Assembly (NCBI GenBank): GCA_949291945.1
Contig: CASEXH010000035.1
Location: 1 to 55,694 of the forward strand
Direction of reading: 5' to 3'
Origin: an uncultured Bacillota bacterium
GTDB lineage: Bacteria; Bacillota; Clostridia; Lachnospirales; Lachnospiraceae
Length of the DNA stretch: 55,694 nt
In this document: piece by piece, positions 7,731 to 16,627 of the stretch
Layout of the letters: every line of letters begins with the position of its first letter
Numbering within the stretch: the first letter of the stretch is position 1
The notes under the pieces: generated by a model
What the model saw: the letters and a program-made list of their open reading frames with translations, nothing else
Databases searched by the model: none
Told to the model about the DNA's origin: nothing
Made by a program: the position numbers and the translations under genes

Positions 7731-8477
7731 TCATATGAGATTAATATCTATTTTCTTAAGTTTTTCATACAGCGCTTCCATATCCGTAGGCTTTTCCTGG
7801 ATATGCTCCATCTCTGTCCGAATCTCCTGCATGGTCTCATCTACATGGGCGATTTCGTCTGCGCACTCCTTCAGCCGGGCGATCACCTTCTCCGCATGGT
7901 CCACATTTCTCTTGTACTTGATCTGATGTTCCAGACTTGCCCAGAAGTTCATAGCGATGGTCCTGATCTGCACCTCCGCCTTTACTTCTTTTGTGGACTC
8001 AGCAAAAAAGATGGGGACGCTTACGATCAGATGAAGACTACGGTAGCCGTTGGGCTTGGGATTCTGGATATAGTCTTTTCTCTTGATCAGCCGAATATCA
8101 TCCTGCTTTGTCAGGGCATCGGCCAGAAGATAAATATCGTCAATATATGAACATATCACTCTTATCCCTGCGATATCGTTCAGGTTGTTTTCTATATTCT
8201 CCCGTGTAGGCGGCAGTCCCAGTTTTGCCATCTTTTCCAGAATGCTCATCTGGCTCTTCAGACGGGTCTCAATGGAGCTGATCGGGTTTCTTTTGTATCT
8301 GACCTCAAACTCCGTGTCCAGCACCTCAAATTTTGTGTTGATCTCTTTGATCGCACAGGCATATCCCATCATAAGCTCCTTGTAGTCCAGAACACCGTCC
8401 AGCAGATTCATAGCCTGTCCCATGATGATATTCTTTCCTACTCTTTCCGGCACCTGAAGCCAGTTTTTTTCTCCCAT
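7731..8477 (-). CDS. Small alarmone synthetase, RelQ-like (p)ppGpp synthase
   Basis: A 248-residue cytosolic enzyme that transfers pyrophosphate from ATP to GDP/GTP to make (p)ppGpp. It has only the RelA/SpoT synthetase domain: NPISSIETRLK, DIAGIRVICSYIDD, the substrate motif KDYIQNPKPNGYRSLH, and EVQIRTIAMNFWASLEHQ. There is no hydrolase, TGS or ACT domain. A C-terminal helical stretch rich in Glu/Lys (about 190-245) resembles the tail that holds RelQ-type enzymes in oligomers. The ATG follows ACGGAGG. It is monocistronic between decayed genes, suggesting it is kept by selection. Assignment to RelQ rather than RelP is from overall similarity. Confidence 0.9.
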   Translation of the reverse strand: MGEKNWLQVPERVGKNIIMGQAMNLLDGVLDYKELMMGYACAIKEINTKFEVLDTEFEVRYKRNPISSIETRLKSQMSILEKMAKLGLPPTRENIENNLNDIAGIRVICSYIDDIYLLADALTKQDDIRLIKRKDYIQNPKPNGYRSLHLIVSVPIFFAESTKEVKAEVQIRTIAMNFWASLEHQIKYKRNVDHAEKVIARLKECADEIAHVDETMQEIRTEMEHIQEKPTDMEALYEKLKKIDINLI

Positions 8478-8586
8478 AGTTACCTCCGTTCCGGCAGTAT
8501 AGTTCCTGTCTCTTTACTCTATCACTATTTTAACGGATGAAATAAAAAGGCTCAATTAAAATACTCTAAAAAAATATTAACAATGT

Positions 8587-9204
8587 TTATACCAGGCTTG
8601 TTTTATTCAGTACGGCATTGCTCCCCAGGCCGATCCCCAGACTGAACAAGATCCCGCCGGCAAGGCACATGATAACATTCATGATCCCGGAATCCAGGGG
8701 TGTTATCATCGGTACCATAGTAAACAGCAGCATTCCGGTGCAAAGAGAGATCACCATAGAGAGCCATAGTTTCTGTTTTCCAACAACACTCGTAAGTACA
8801 TAGATGGAAACAAATACTGCCGCCAGAAATATTTTGGAGATCATGCACATAATGATCCCGCCGGCCCCTGCTGTCCCTGTGTCAAAAGGAAGTCCGGAAA
8901 TAGCTCCGCCCACCATAGCTCCTGCAAAAAAGGCGATAAGCATAATGGCGCCGCCTGCTAAACCGATCAGGACGCCGACTTTTGCCCTTACATCCCCATC
9001 TCTGTAATCTCTGCCAAAAAGCCGGATACTTCCTCTATCCGGGACCTGAAGTCCGCAGATCAGCTTTTCCGTAGTAGATTTTCCGCTTCCGTTTTCTCCG
9101 ATAAAGCCGTAGATTGCTCCAACAGGAACTGTCATATTGAGATGATCTACTGCATACAGCCCATGGAAGCTTTTTGAAAGATTTCTGATCTCAATCGCAT
9201 TCAT
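8587..9204 (-). pseudogene. ABC ATPase / permease deletion hybrid
   Basis: One open frame of 205 residues joins two unrelated parts. Residues 1-80 are the start of an ABC-2 type exporter ATPase, with the A-loop region and Walker A GENGSGKST (36-44). From about residue 81 the chain becomes the last four membrane helices of an ABC permease. The ABC signature, Walker B and H-loop are missing, so it cannot hydrolyse ATP as a normal subunit. The likely cause is an in-frame deletion through adjacent ATPase and permease genes. An AAAGGAG site still precedes the ATG. It is called a pseudogene, though a product may be made. Confidence 0.8.
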
Positions 9205-9287
9205 TTTATCGACTCCTTTTCCTTGCCTTCAGTATTTTGTTTTTATGACTGGAGTTTACTTTTGATTTGTTTTAGAATTGTTTGCGA

Positions 9288-9319
9288 AATATTAAAAAAG
9301 AACCCTTCTCAGGATTCTT
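9288..9319 (-). terminator. Terminator of the membrane-protein gene
   Basis: On the minus strand AAGAATCCT, loop GAGA, AGGGTTCTT, then TTTTT (stem 9311-9319 with 9298-9306). The stem overlaps the last codons of the 9309-10196 gene. Confidence 0.75.
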
Positions 9320-10196
9320 TTCTTTTAAAAGCATGATAGATCATGCTGATCCCCAATGCTGATATAAGCAGGCATACCGCCAGTCCCGTGATGCCGTTCA
9401 TCCTGTCTGTGTTCAGACTGTTGGTCTCCTGAAAGGATACAAGCATAGTCATCTGCAGGGTGAGCATAGACACCAGTGCGTCTGCCACCCCTATATTCCG
9501 GATGGTGATCAGGATCGGGGACTGCATTTTTCTCACCTTGATCATATTGATCACGGCCATGGTGATTTTGTAAAAAGTATATGCAGCTATGGAGATAGCC
9601 ATAATGTCAGAATAGGCTTTTGCTGTTCCTTTTGCAATGGTCAGCAAAACAACGCCGCTCAGGGCCAGGTTCAGGACCAGCAGCAGAATACCGTCCGTTT
9701 TTATCACTGCCAGCTCCTTTTTTCGGATCAGCTTCTGATCCTCCATACGGGATATTTTTCTTTCTGTGTGGACTGCGAAGTATCGCATGACCCCCAGCAA
9801 ACTGTAATAAACAGCCATTGTAATGAACCAGGCTGATTGACTCATGACCCCGATCACACCGTTGTATATCGTATACGCCACGTTGATCACAAAACTGGGC
9901 ATGGTAGTCAAAACTGTCCGGAACCTGTAATCCTCAAGAAAGTGGGCGCCGAAAGAATTCCTCTTTACAGCTGTTAAAAACTTTTCAATAATCCCGTTTC
10001 TCAGGTCTTTGTAGAGGCATATGATAGCCCCTGTCAGAGAAACAGCAGCCAGAATATATATCAGAATCCCCACAATCTCCGGCAGCATGTTTTCCTGTGA
10101 CTGGATGACAGACAGAGCAGCAATTCCCACCGTTACCAGATAAAATATGAAATGGCTGATACCTTTTCTTTTCATCTTTTCAGCAGTATTTTTCAC
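9309..10196 (-). CDS. Polytopic membrane protein of unknown function
   Basis: A 295-residue protein with about eight hydrophobic segments (near 14-30, 37-62, 95-115, 120-140, 168-190, 198-215, 230-250, 262-285) and a basic cytoplasmic loop in the middle (about 145-165, TERKISRMEDQKLIRKK). I do not recognise the family. No catalytic motif, transporter signature or signal peptide stands out. The start follows GGGAGG. It lies 60 nt behind the aldo/keto reductase on the same strand and ends in its own terminator, so it is probably the last gene of that run. Confidence 0.7.
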   Translation of the reverse strand: MKNTAEKMKRKGISHFIFYLVTVGIAALSVIQSQENMLPEIVGILIYILAAVSLTGAIICLYKDLRNGIIEKFLTAVKRNSFGAHFLEDYRFRTVLTTMPSFVINVAYTIYNGVIGVMSQSAWFITMAVYYSLLGVMRYFAVHTERKISRMEDQKLIRKKELAVIKTDGILLLVLNLALSGVVLLTIAKGTAKAYSDIMAISIAAYTFYKITMAVINMIKVRKMQSPILITIRNIGVADALVSMLTLQMTMLVSFQETNSLNTDRMNGITGLAVCLLISALGISMIYHAFKRKES

Positions 10197-10256
10197 TGCG
10201 CCTCCCTCTTTGTATGATAAATTTTGTAGACCACTTTTATAGAGGCTACCGGCTTT

Positions 10257-11399
10257 TTACTTAAACAATTCTTTTGCCTTCTCCATTCTTTCAACCACAG
10301 GCACCCCGAATGGACATCTCTCTTCACAGCCTCCGCAGCCGATACAGTCCTCTGCATTGGCAGACAGTCCTTCATAGTGAGCCCGGAGACTGGCAGGGAT
10401 CTCCTTCTGCATCACTGCCAGATCATAAAGCTTATTTACCATGGCAATATCAATCTGGGCAGGACATGGAGCGCAGTGGCCGCAGTAGGTGCATTGTCCC
10501 GAATAGGCATGATGAGGGGCTTTTGCCAGTACGGTGGCATAGTCTTTTTCTTCTTCTGAAGCAGTCTCATAGCCGGCGGCTTCTTTTACATGGTCCGGTG
10601 TATCACAGCCGGTAAGTATGCTGGCCACAGCCGGTCTGGTCAGAGCATAATGGATACACTGAACCGGTGTCAGTGCCACGCCGAATGGGGACGTCTGAGG
10701 AGAAAACAGCCTTCCTCCTGCATATCCTTTCATAACCGTAATGCCCACTCCCTGCTGCTCGCAGATCCGGTACAGCTCTGCCCTTTCCGGGTCAATGCCA
10801 CCCAGGCTCTCTTCGTAATTCTCTGCAAAATATGTATTCAGATCCTCACTGGCCGGAAGAAGGTCAAAGGCCGGATTAATACTGAACAGGAGCATTTCAA
10901 TCTCTCCGCTTAAGGCCGCCAGCTTTGCTACTCTGGGGTTATGGGTACTCATGCCGATATGACGGATGATCCCTTTCTCCTTCTGCTCTTTCACATAGGC
11001 CAGAAATTCTCCTTCCATGATCCGGTGAAATTCTGCCTCCTCATCTACAAAATGGATCATACCCAAATCTATATAATCTGTCTGCAGTCGTGTAAGCAGG
11101 TCTGAAAATGCCTCTTTTACTTTGTCCAGTTCTCTGGTACGGACATACTGTCCATCCTGCCAGGTAGAGCCGAAATGACCCTGGATAATCCATTTCTCTC
11201 GTTTCCCTTTCAGAGCTTTTCCGATATTTATCCGCACATTTGGCTCAGACATCCAGCAGTCCAGGATATTGATCCCATAGTCTTCACAACAGTCAATGAC
11301 TGCCTTTACTTCTTCTTCGTTGTGACGCTCCAGCCATTCGGCTCCAAGACCGATCTCACTTACTTTTAAGCCTGTTTTTCCTAATTCTCTGTATTTCAT
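10257..11399 (-). CDS. Aldo/keto reductase with C-terminal 2x[4Fe-4S] domain
   Basis: A 380-residue oxidoreductase. Residues 1-290 form an aldo/keto reductase barrel (RELGKTGLKVSEIGLGAEW start, HFVDEEAE loop, late NADPH-binding part). The C-terminus has two ferredoxin-like clusters: CTYCGHCAPCP at about 310 and CIGCGGCEERCPFGV at about 355. Such enzymes are common in gut Clostridia; substrates are mostly unknown. The ATG overlaps the stop of the upstream AAA ATPase gene (ATGA), so the two are translationally coupled, with an AGGTGGAGG site in the end of that gene. The remnant at 7105-7225 is a paralogous tail. Confidence 0.9.
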   Translation of the reverse strand: MKYRELGKTGLKVSEIGLGAEWLERHNEEEVKAVIDCCEDYGINILDCWMSEPNVRINIGKALKGKREKWIIQGHFGSTWQDGQYVRTRELDKVKEAFSDLLTRLQTDYIDLGMIHFVDEEAEFHRIMEGEFLAYVKEQKEKGIIRHIGMSTHNPRVAKLAALSGEIEMLLFSINPAFDLLPASEDLNTYFAENYEESLGGIDPERAELYRICEQQGVGITVMKGYAGGRLFSPQTSPFGVALTPVQCIHYALTRPAVASILTGCDTPDHVKEAAGYETASEEEKDYATVLAKAPHHAYSGQCTYCGHCAPCPAQIDIAMVNKLYDLAVMQKEIPASLRAHYEGLSANAEDCIGCGGCEERCPFGVPVVERMEKAKELFK

Positions 11400-13057
11400 T
11401 GTAATACCTCCACCTTGCAGTTATGTTGTTTTGTCTTTTTATTATAGGAAATTCCCACGGCCAAAATCCGTCCCGTATATTCAGGATCCTGTCCCAGTTT
11501 TCCTTTAAACTTTAAAGCATAATTTTTCTCTTTGATCTGTCTGACCTCAGCTTCTGCCGTGTTATCTACCTTTAGCTCAAGAATGATTCCATCTTCATTT
11601 TTGTATAAAGGATAAAAAATAAAATCTACATAGCCGATTCCTGCTTTATCTTCTCTTTCTATCCTATAGCAGTCTCTGGCAGACAGGTATACCATATTGA
11701 CGATCATAGTAAGTTCAGCCTCATTATTGTAATTTAATAATGGACTTTCTGTATTATGGGCGTACTCCAGGATCTTTGACATTAACTCTGTATTCCCGTC
11801 TTTGGTAGCTTGAAGCATTTTAGAAGACTCTGCGGCTAAACGATACACATAGCCTAATGATGGCTCTTTTTGCAGCATATCTGCAAATTTATCCATCAGT
11901 TCTTTATTTGGAATTGATACGTATCCGTTTTCATAATTTAAAAAGCCATAGACGACCATAGCTGAAAATATCTCATTTTTCGTCCGGAGATTCATAGATG
12001 TGGCCGCATATTCTCTTACTTTTGCCTGAACCGGAATTCCCGATACCAGCAGCGCCAGATCATCCCGGACTGCATCTACGTTTTCTCTTATATAATAAAA
12101 GATTTCATCATATGGACCCGAACTGGTCCAATAGTTTCCCAGATTATTATTGGTCAGCGCAGCCACTACGGATCTGGGATTATATACCCGTTCTCCAGCT
12201 TTCGTATGGTAGCCGTCATACCAGATGCGGAGTCCCTCTCTGGTCACATTTTCCGGGTTCTGTTTCTGGGCTTGATATCTTTTATACAGTTCATCAACTT
12301 CCCCTTCCGTAAATCCAAAATATTCTGAATACTTCTCTTCTTCTGCCATTGTATATTCATAAAACATATTCAGTTCTGAGCCGCTGGAATATTTTGCAAT
12401 AGGAAGAATTCCTGTCATATATGCTAATTCAACATAAGACTTTCCTTTGAGAAGATTACTGAGAAACTCTATATATGCCTTTTTATCTTTTTCTCTTACA
12501 AAGTCTCTGTGGAAAATATAGTCCCATTCATCAAGGACAAAAATAAACCGGTTCTCATCTTCTGATTCATATATATCATTCAGTATATCCCAAACCGGTT
12601 CCTCTTCGTCATTCTCTATATCCGGAAACTGGCTTTTCAGATCATTACGCAGTCTTTTTTCGATTCTTCCAATATATTTTTCATAACTTGAGCAGTTTTG
12701 AGGAACCTCATTTAAACTGATATAGATCACATTGTGCTTATTGATATGAGCTTCGAAAGCTTTTTTAGCATTTCTCACTTTCAGCTTTTCCAAAATATGT
12801 CTGCTGTCTTTACCTTTTCCGAAAAATGAAGCAATCATTGTGGCCATTACTGTTTTTCCAAAACGACGGGGCCGGGAAATGCACAGATAACGGTTGCTTT
12901 TTCCTGTACCAGAGCCAAAATTTTCAATAATATCTTCACTATTCTCTACCATAGGAAGCAGCTCAAGAAGCATTTCTGATTTATCGATAAAGTACACGGA
13001 GGCAGCTTCATCCAGAAACATTCCATAAGGATTTTTACTGTTTAAATACACACCCAT
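11396..13057 (-). CDS. AAA-ATPase-like / PD-(D/E)XK nuclease-like protein
   Basis: A 553-residue protein of the AAA-ATPase_like plus DUF1703 architecture, known as large paralogous sets in gut Bacillota and Bacteroidota. The N-terminal ATPase has a Walker A-like RPRRFGKT (62-69) and Walker B FIFVLDEWD (about 165). The C-terminal domain ends with VDFIFYPL and then GIILELKV, the D...ExK core of the PD-(D/E)XK fold. The role is unknown; mobile-element or defence links have been suggested for relatives. The start follows GTGAAGG. It is coupled to the aldo/keto reductase by a 4-nt overlap, which may be chance. Confidence 0.88.
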   Translation of the reverse strand: MGVYLNSKNPYGMFLDEAASVYFIDKSEMLLELLPMVENSEDIIENFGSGTGKSNRYLCISRPRRFGKTVMATMIASFFGKGKDSRHILEKLKVRNAKKAFEAHINKHNVIYISLNEVPQNCSSYEKYIGRIEKRLRNDLKSQFPDIENDEEEPVWDILNDIYESEDENRFIFVLDEWDYIFHRDFVREKDKKAYIEFLSNLLKGKSYVELAYMTGILPIAKYSSGSELNMFYEYTMAEEEKYSEYFGFTEGEVDELYKRYQAQKQNPENVTREGLRIWYDGYHTKAGERVYNPRSVVAALTNNNLGNYWTSSGPYDEIFYYIRENVDAVRDDLALLVSGIPVQAKVREYAATSMNLRTKNEIFSAMVVYGFLNYENGYVSIPNKELMDKFADMLQKEPSLGYVYRLAAESSKMLQATKDGNTELMSKILEYAHNTESPLLNYNNEAELTMIVNMVYLSARDCYRIEREDKAGIGYVDFIFYPLYKNEDGIILELKVDNTAEAEVRQIKEKNYALKFKGKLGQDPEYTGRILAVGISYNKKTKQHNCKVEVLQ

Positions 13058-13084
13058 TCTATGCCTTCACACTCCTTTTCATCT

Positions 13085-13161
13085 TTTCTGTTCTACAGGC
13101 GAACCCGGCTGATCTTTTTGCAGAACAGAAAATCGCCTATACTAAAGTATAGACGATTTTC
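13085..13161 (-). terminator. Two overlapping hairpins between operons
   Basis: GAAAATCG-CTATACT (13128-13143) pairs with AGTATAG-CGATTTTC (13146-13161), a near-perfect hairpin flanked by T runs on both strands; it is the likely terminator of the alpha-galactosidase operon. A second pairing, TTTTCTGTTCTG-like at 13085-13096 with 13121-13132, uses bases of the same arm, so the two folds exclude each other. Confidence 0.6.
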
Positions 13162-13205
13162 CTGATTTTCACAATAATATACTTTAACAAAGGTTCTATC
13201 ATCTT

Positions 13206-15239
13206 TCAGTCCCAGATCAGGGTCAGAATAAGCCTGGACGGATTTTCCGGCAGCTCAACGGTAAATACCTCTTCTCTCTCTTCTGTTTTTCCCGTAAACT
13301 CCTGACCATTCACCAGAATTTTCTGTGGTCTTTTCTCGGATGTCCATCCGACCGTTCCGGCTTCCTCAAGGATCACTGTGGTTTTGTTGCTGCTTTCGTA
13401 TATATTTTCTACTGCTGTAAATCCTGCATATTTCTCCGTAAGTCCCAGGCAGGCACCATTTTCACCTTCCGGAAGAATGACATACCATCCAAAACCATCC
13501 GGTTCCATAGTTCCTTCATACTTTTCATTCCGGTCAAGAGAAAATGCTTTCTCGCAGAAATAGTCATAGACCCGGTAAGTATGGGTAATTTCCAGGTCAG
13601 GAATATCCGCCGGACAGAAAGGGAATGGCTGCTTCCGGTCTGTGAGATTAAACACTGCCATTCCTCCGGCCTTTTTATCACCATAGGAAGCTATATTATG
13701 AAGTATCAGAACACCCTCCTTCATGGGATCTGAAAAAATGCAGTCCTGGACAGGCTTTGCAGAACGGTCCATCATCAGGATCTTTCCGTTCTGATAAGTA
13801 AGAGGCTTCAAAATTTCCGGATCAGTAGCTCCCGGTTTGTCGCTGACATATACGGGCCCTCCGCTGACAGCCCGCAGCAGGCTGTGTTTCACAGCATCCT
13901 TGTGCATAGTCCAGAACATATCCCAGTCACAGCAGTACAGCTCATTATGATATAGAGCATTATATGCGTTCTGGAGAAGATGCTCCGCAAAGCCCCCCTC
14001 TTTATCCGGCACAAAGTCGTCGCTGTTTCTGGAAATGGCAGTTGCCGGCCTTGCCAGGATATTTTCCATCGCCATTCCCATACAGCTAATAATCCCTCCG
14101 TCCATGCGGGAAGCGCCGCTCTCCAGAGCTTCATTCATTCCCCGTACAGCCTGGGCAACAGGCAGATCATTTTCAAAATACCAGGTAGCCGAACTCTGAC
14201 CGTCTACCTTTACAAAGCTGATACCTTGGCGGTTCAGCAGCTCATACCAGTCACGGTAAAATTTTTCTCCTGTCACAGGGCTTGGAACCAGCTTGCCGCT
14301 CACTGTCTGATACAGATATGGACTTTCTTTGCAGGCCAATGCACTTTCCGGGACAAGACCTCCCCAGAATCCTCCCAGGGCATGCCAGACGCCCATCCAC
14401 CGGATCCCGTTGTTTTCTTTCAACTCTTCTGCCATCTTCCGGAAACCTTCTGGAAATTTCTTCCGGTCCGGTACAAAATCAGCCAGAAGCTCCTCTTTGT
14501 CATCCATGGTCATCCAGCCGTCATCGATTATCATCCATTTTACCGGAACATGCTTTTCAGAAAGTTCTTCTGCTTTGCTCCGGATTCCGGCTTCATTGAC
14601 TTCTCTGTAAAATGCATCCCAGCTACACCAGCCCAGATACCGGAACATTTCCGGGATCCGCCGTTCTTCCCGGATCCGGATCCCTTTGTAATCTGCGATC
14701 CATACAAATGCCTTATGTATGGCTTCGTACAGAGAGGAAGCTTTCGCTATAAGATACAAAGGTTCCTCCAAAGAACTGATCCCTCCCAGGCCTGCGGTCA
14801 TATCCAGGCAGAGACCCTCTTTCGTTCCTCCGGATATACAGGTTTTAAACTTTTTACCCACCATGGGCACCATACAAGCATAGTGATCCGGATACTTCAT
14901 AAAAAGGACCTGGGTGCGGTCGGGTATTTCCTGAAAACTTTCTGTGAAAGCCGGTCTTGTCCACCATGGGTTAAACATATACATGGCAGTCATTTTCTCC
15001 GGCTGTTCCATAGGAAGATAAATCCTCACCGGTCTCCCTGCCCGGAGATTAAAGTTTTCCATGTTGGAAGTGTTCTTTATGCGAAGGCGGATCTCCCCCA
15101 GGCAGCAGTCTTTTGTCATATGTTCTGCCATTTCTACATAAAGCCCTTCTTCCTCCCAGCCTTCTGAGTTCAGAGGAATTTCCGGGTAATAACTTTTTCC
15201 CTTCTGACAGTATATCTCACATCTTACATTTTCCCTCAT
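13206..15239 (-). CDS. Alpha-galactosidase, GH36 Sip1/raffinose-synthase type
   Basis: A 677-residue intracellular glycosidase of the GH36 branch related to seed imbibition protein and raffinose synthase, expected to remove alpha-1,6-galactose from raffinose-type sugars. The barrel has YLGWCSWDAFY (about 201), MIIDDGW (236-242), the probable nucleophile Asp346 in FVKVDGQSS and the acid/base region RNSDDF (404-409). The start at 15239 is chosen because its ATG overlaps the stop of the zinc-ribbon ORF (ATGA); a frame extending to 15278 lies inside that gene. It is the last gene of the importer operon. Transglycosylation cannot be excluded. Confidence 0.88.
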   Translation of the reverse strand: MRENVRCEIYCQKGKSYYPEIPLNSEGWEEEGLYVEMAEHMTKDCCLGEIRLRIKNTSNMENFNLRAGRPVRIYLPMEQPEKMTAMYMFNPWWTRPAFTESFQEIPDRTQVLFMKYPDHYACMVPMVGKKFKTCISGGTKEGLCLDMTAGLGGISSLEEPLYLIAKASSLYEAIHKAFVWIADYKGIRIREERRIPEMFRYLGWCSWDAFYREVNEAGIRSKAEELSEKHVPVKWMIIDDGWMTMDDKEELLADFVPDRKKFPEGFRKMAEELKENNGIRWMGVWHALGGFWGGLVPESALACKESPYLYQTVSGKLVPSPVTGEKFYRDWYELLNRQGISFVKVDGQSSATWYFENDLPVAQAVRGMNEALESGASRMDGGIISCMGMAMENILARPATAISRNSDDFVPDKEGGFAEHLLQNAYNALYHNELYCCDWDMFWTMHKDAVKHSLLRAVSGGPVYVSDKPGATDPEILKPLTYQNGKILMMDRSAKPVQDCIFSDPMKEGVLILHNIASYGDKKAGGMAVFNLTDRKQPFPFCPADIPDLEITHTYRVYDYFCEKAFSLDRNEKYEGTMEPDGFGWYVILPEGENGACLGLTEKYAGFTAVENIYESSNKTTVILEEAGTVGWTSEKRPQKILVNGQEFTGKTEEREEVFTVELPENPSRLILTLIWD

Positions 15240-15460
15240 ATCTGTTCCCTTTCTTCCCACTTTGCGAACAACATACAAGTGCCCTTTCTGTGGTACATTT
15301 CAATGGTTTTTTCCAGGCGTTCCCGGTCTACCCGGAGGTATTCTGCCTGGCAGTCAATACACATAAATTCCTTTGAAGCTATGCCGAACAATTTTCTGTG
15401 CAGAGCGATCTCATCAGACATAAGCTTTGCCCCGCATTTCATACAGCTATGATCCGTCAT
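15236..15460 (-). CDS. Small zinc-ribbon-like protein inside the alpha-galactosidase operon
   Basis: A 74-residue protein with two CxxC knuckles (Cys6/Cys9 and Cys34/Cys37) and a further Cys62, arranged like a zinc ribbon or treble clef, with a helical, charged stretch between 38 and 60. Its ATG overlaps the stop of the GH27 gene (TAATG), and its stop overlaps the start of the GH36 gene (ATGA). Such tight coupling on both sides argues that it is real and needed in proportion to the enzymes. I do not recognise a named family. It could be a nucleic-acid-binding or protein-binding module. Confidence 0.75.
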   Translation of the reverse strand: MTDHSCMKCGAKLMSDEIALHRKLFGIASKEFMCIDCQAEYLRVDRERLEKTIEMYHRKGTCMLFAKWEEREQI

Positions 15461-16611
15461 TATCTTGGCACCACTTTACATCTGTAGACTTTTGAGCCAT
15501 GTGCCGGAACCTTTGCTGAAAAGCTCTCCCTTTTCTTTCCAAGGGCTTCATGTACAATGCAGTCATAAAATTCCAGGGACATACCTGAGCCTACTGTCAG
15601 TCCCAGATCCCAGAAATCCACAACCGCCATTGCAGGTACATCACCCATATTGAACATTCCCACTGCTACATCACCGTTAGAAAGAAATTTCACCAGTGTA
15701 AACACATCGGGACTGTTGGACAGACAGTTCACCCGGAAAGGAGTACGGCATTCTGTATCCTGATTAATGGCGATCAGATCTTTATTCAGTAGGATCTTCT
15801 TCGTCTCCTCTGTAAGATTTCTTACATCACAGCCAATCATCAGGGGCGAATTCATCATAGCCCAAAGGGCGAAATGGGTCTGATACTCTTCGTCCGTACA
15901 TCCTCCGGCGGAAATAAAGTCATTTCCTCCTCTTCCATGGAGGCCCACTACCAGCATGTCCATATCATTATGGCAGAAAGGACTGGAGAAAGCCATTTTA
16001 TCCATTTGGGAAAGGGCGATATCCTTTATAGAATTCCAGCAGTCTGTAATGTCCTCGGTGGAGCGGAACAGATGGGCTCCTGTGGAACTGATCCACTCAT
16101 GAACAGACTCTGTCCCCCACTGGCAGGCAGAAAAAACAATATCTCTTCCTGAATTTGCCAGAGCCAGGCCCATTCTCCGGTACAGAGTTCTGCAGTCCTG
16201 AAACTGGGGCTTAAAGCAATTGTCATACTTCAGATAATCTACGCCCCACTGGGCAAACTGCCGGGCATCTTCATATTCATGTTCAAAACTTCCGGGATAA
16301 TCTGCGCAGGTCCTTGTTCCGCAGCAGCTGTACATCCCGAACTTAAATCCTTTATCGTGGACATAGTCGGCCAGAGCTTTTATGCCATTGGGAAATTTTT
16401 CCGGATCTGCTACCAGCCTGTCTTCGCTGTCCCGCTCCTTCAGACTCCAGCAGTCGTCCATTACTACATACTCATAACCTGCTTCCAGGAATCCCTGGTC
16501 TTTCATTGCGTCAACAGTCTCTCTGATCAGATCTTCGCTGATCTTATCTGTAAAAGTATTCCATGAGTTCCATCCCATGGGAGGAACTGCGCACATTGCT
16601 TTTCTGTTCAT
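15460..16611 (-). CDS. Alpha-galactosidase, GH27
   Basis: A 383-residue cytoplasmic GH27 enzyme releasing terminal alpha-galactose. It has PPMGWNSWNTF (10-20), MDDCW (51-55), the nucleophile Asp130 in YLKYDNC and the acid/base Asp187 in FRSTEDI, followed by a C-terminal beta domain; length is normal for bacterial members. No signal peptide, so substrates are imported first. The AAGGAG next to the ATG at 16611 is too close to serve it; an AAAGGA 11 nt up, or a start at Met6 (16596), are alternatives. It lies 16 nt behind the YesL-like gene. Confidence 0.92.
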   Translation of the reverse strand: MNRKAMCAVPPMGWNSWNTFTDKISEDLIRETVDAMKDQGFLEAGYEYVVMDDCWSLKERDSEDRLVADPEKFPNGIKALADYVHDKGFKFGMYSCCGTRTCADYPGSFEHEYEDARQFAQWGVDYLKYDNCFKPQFQDCRTLYRRMGLALANSGRDIVFSACQWGTESVHEWISSTGAHLFRSTEDITDCWNSIKDIALSQMDKMAFSSPFCHNDMDMLVVGLHGRGGNDFISAGGCTDEEYQTHFALWAMMNSPLMIGCDVRNLTEETKKILLNKDLIAINQDTECRTPFRVNCLSNSPDVFTLVKFLSNGDVAVGMFNMGDVPAMAVVDFWDLGLTVGSGMSLEFYDCIVHEALGKKRESFSAKVPAHGSKVYRCKVVPR

Positions 16612-16627
16612 CTCCTTATTTTTCCTT

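Noticed and set aside
13980..15167. Plus-strand frame of 395 codons opposite the Sip1-type GH36 gene
   Set aside because: Composition is His/Pro/Phe-rich as in an antisense shadow of a conserved enzyme, there is no RBS, and the minus-strand frame has clear catalytic motifs.
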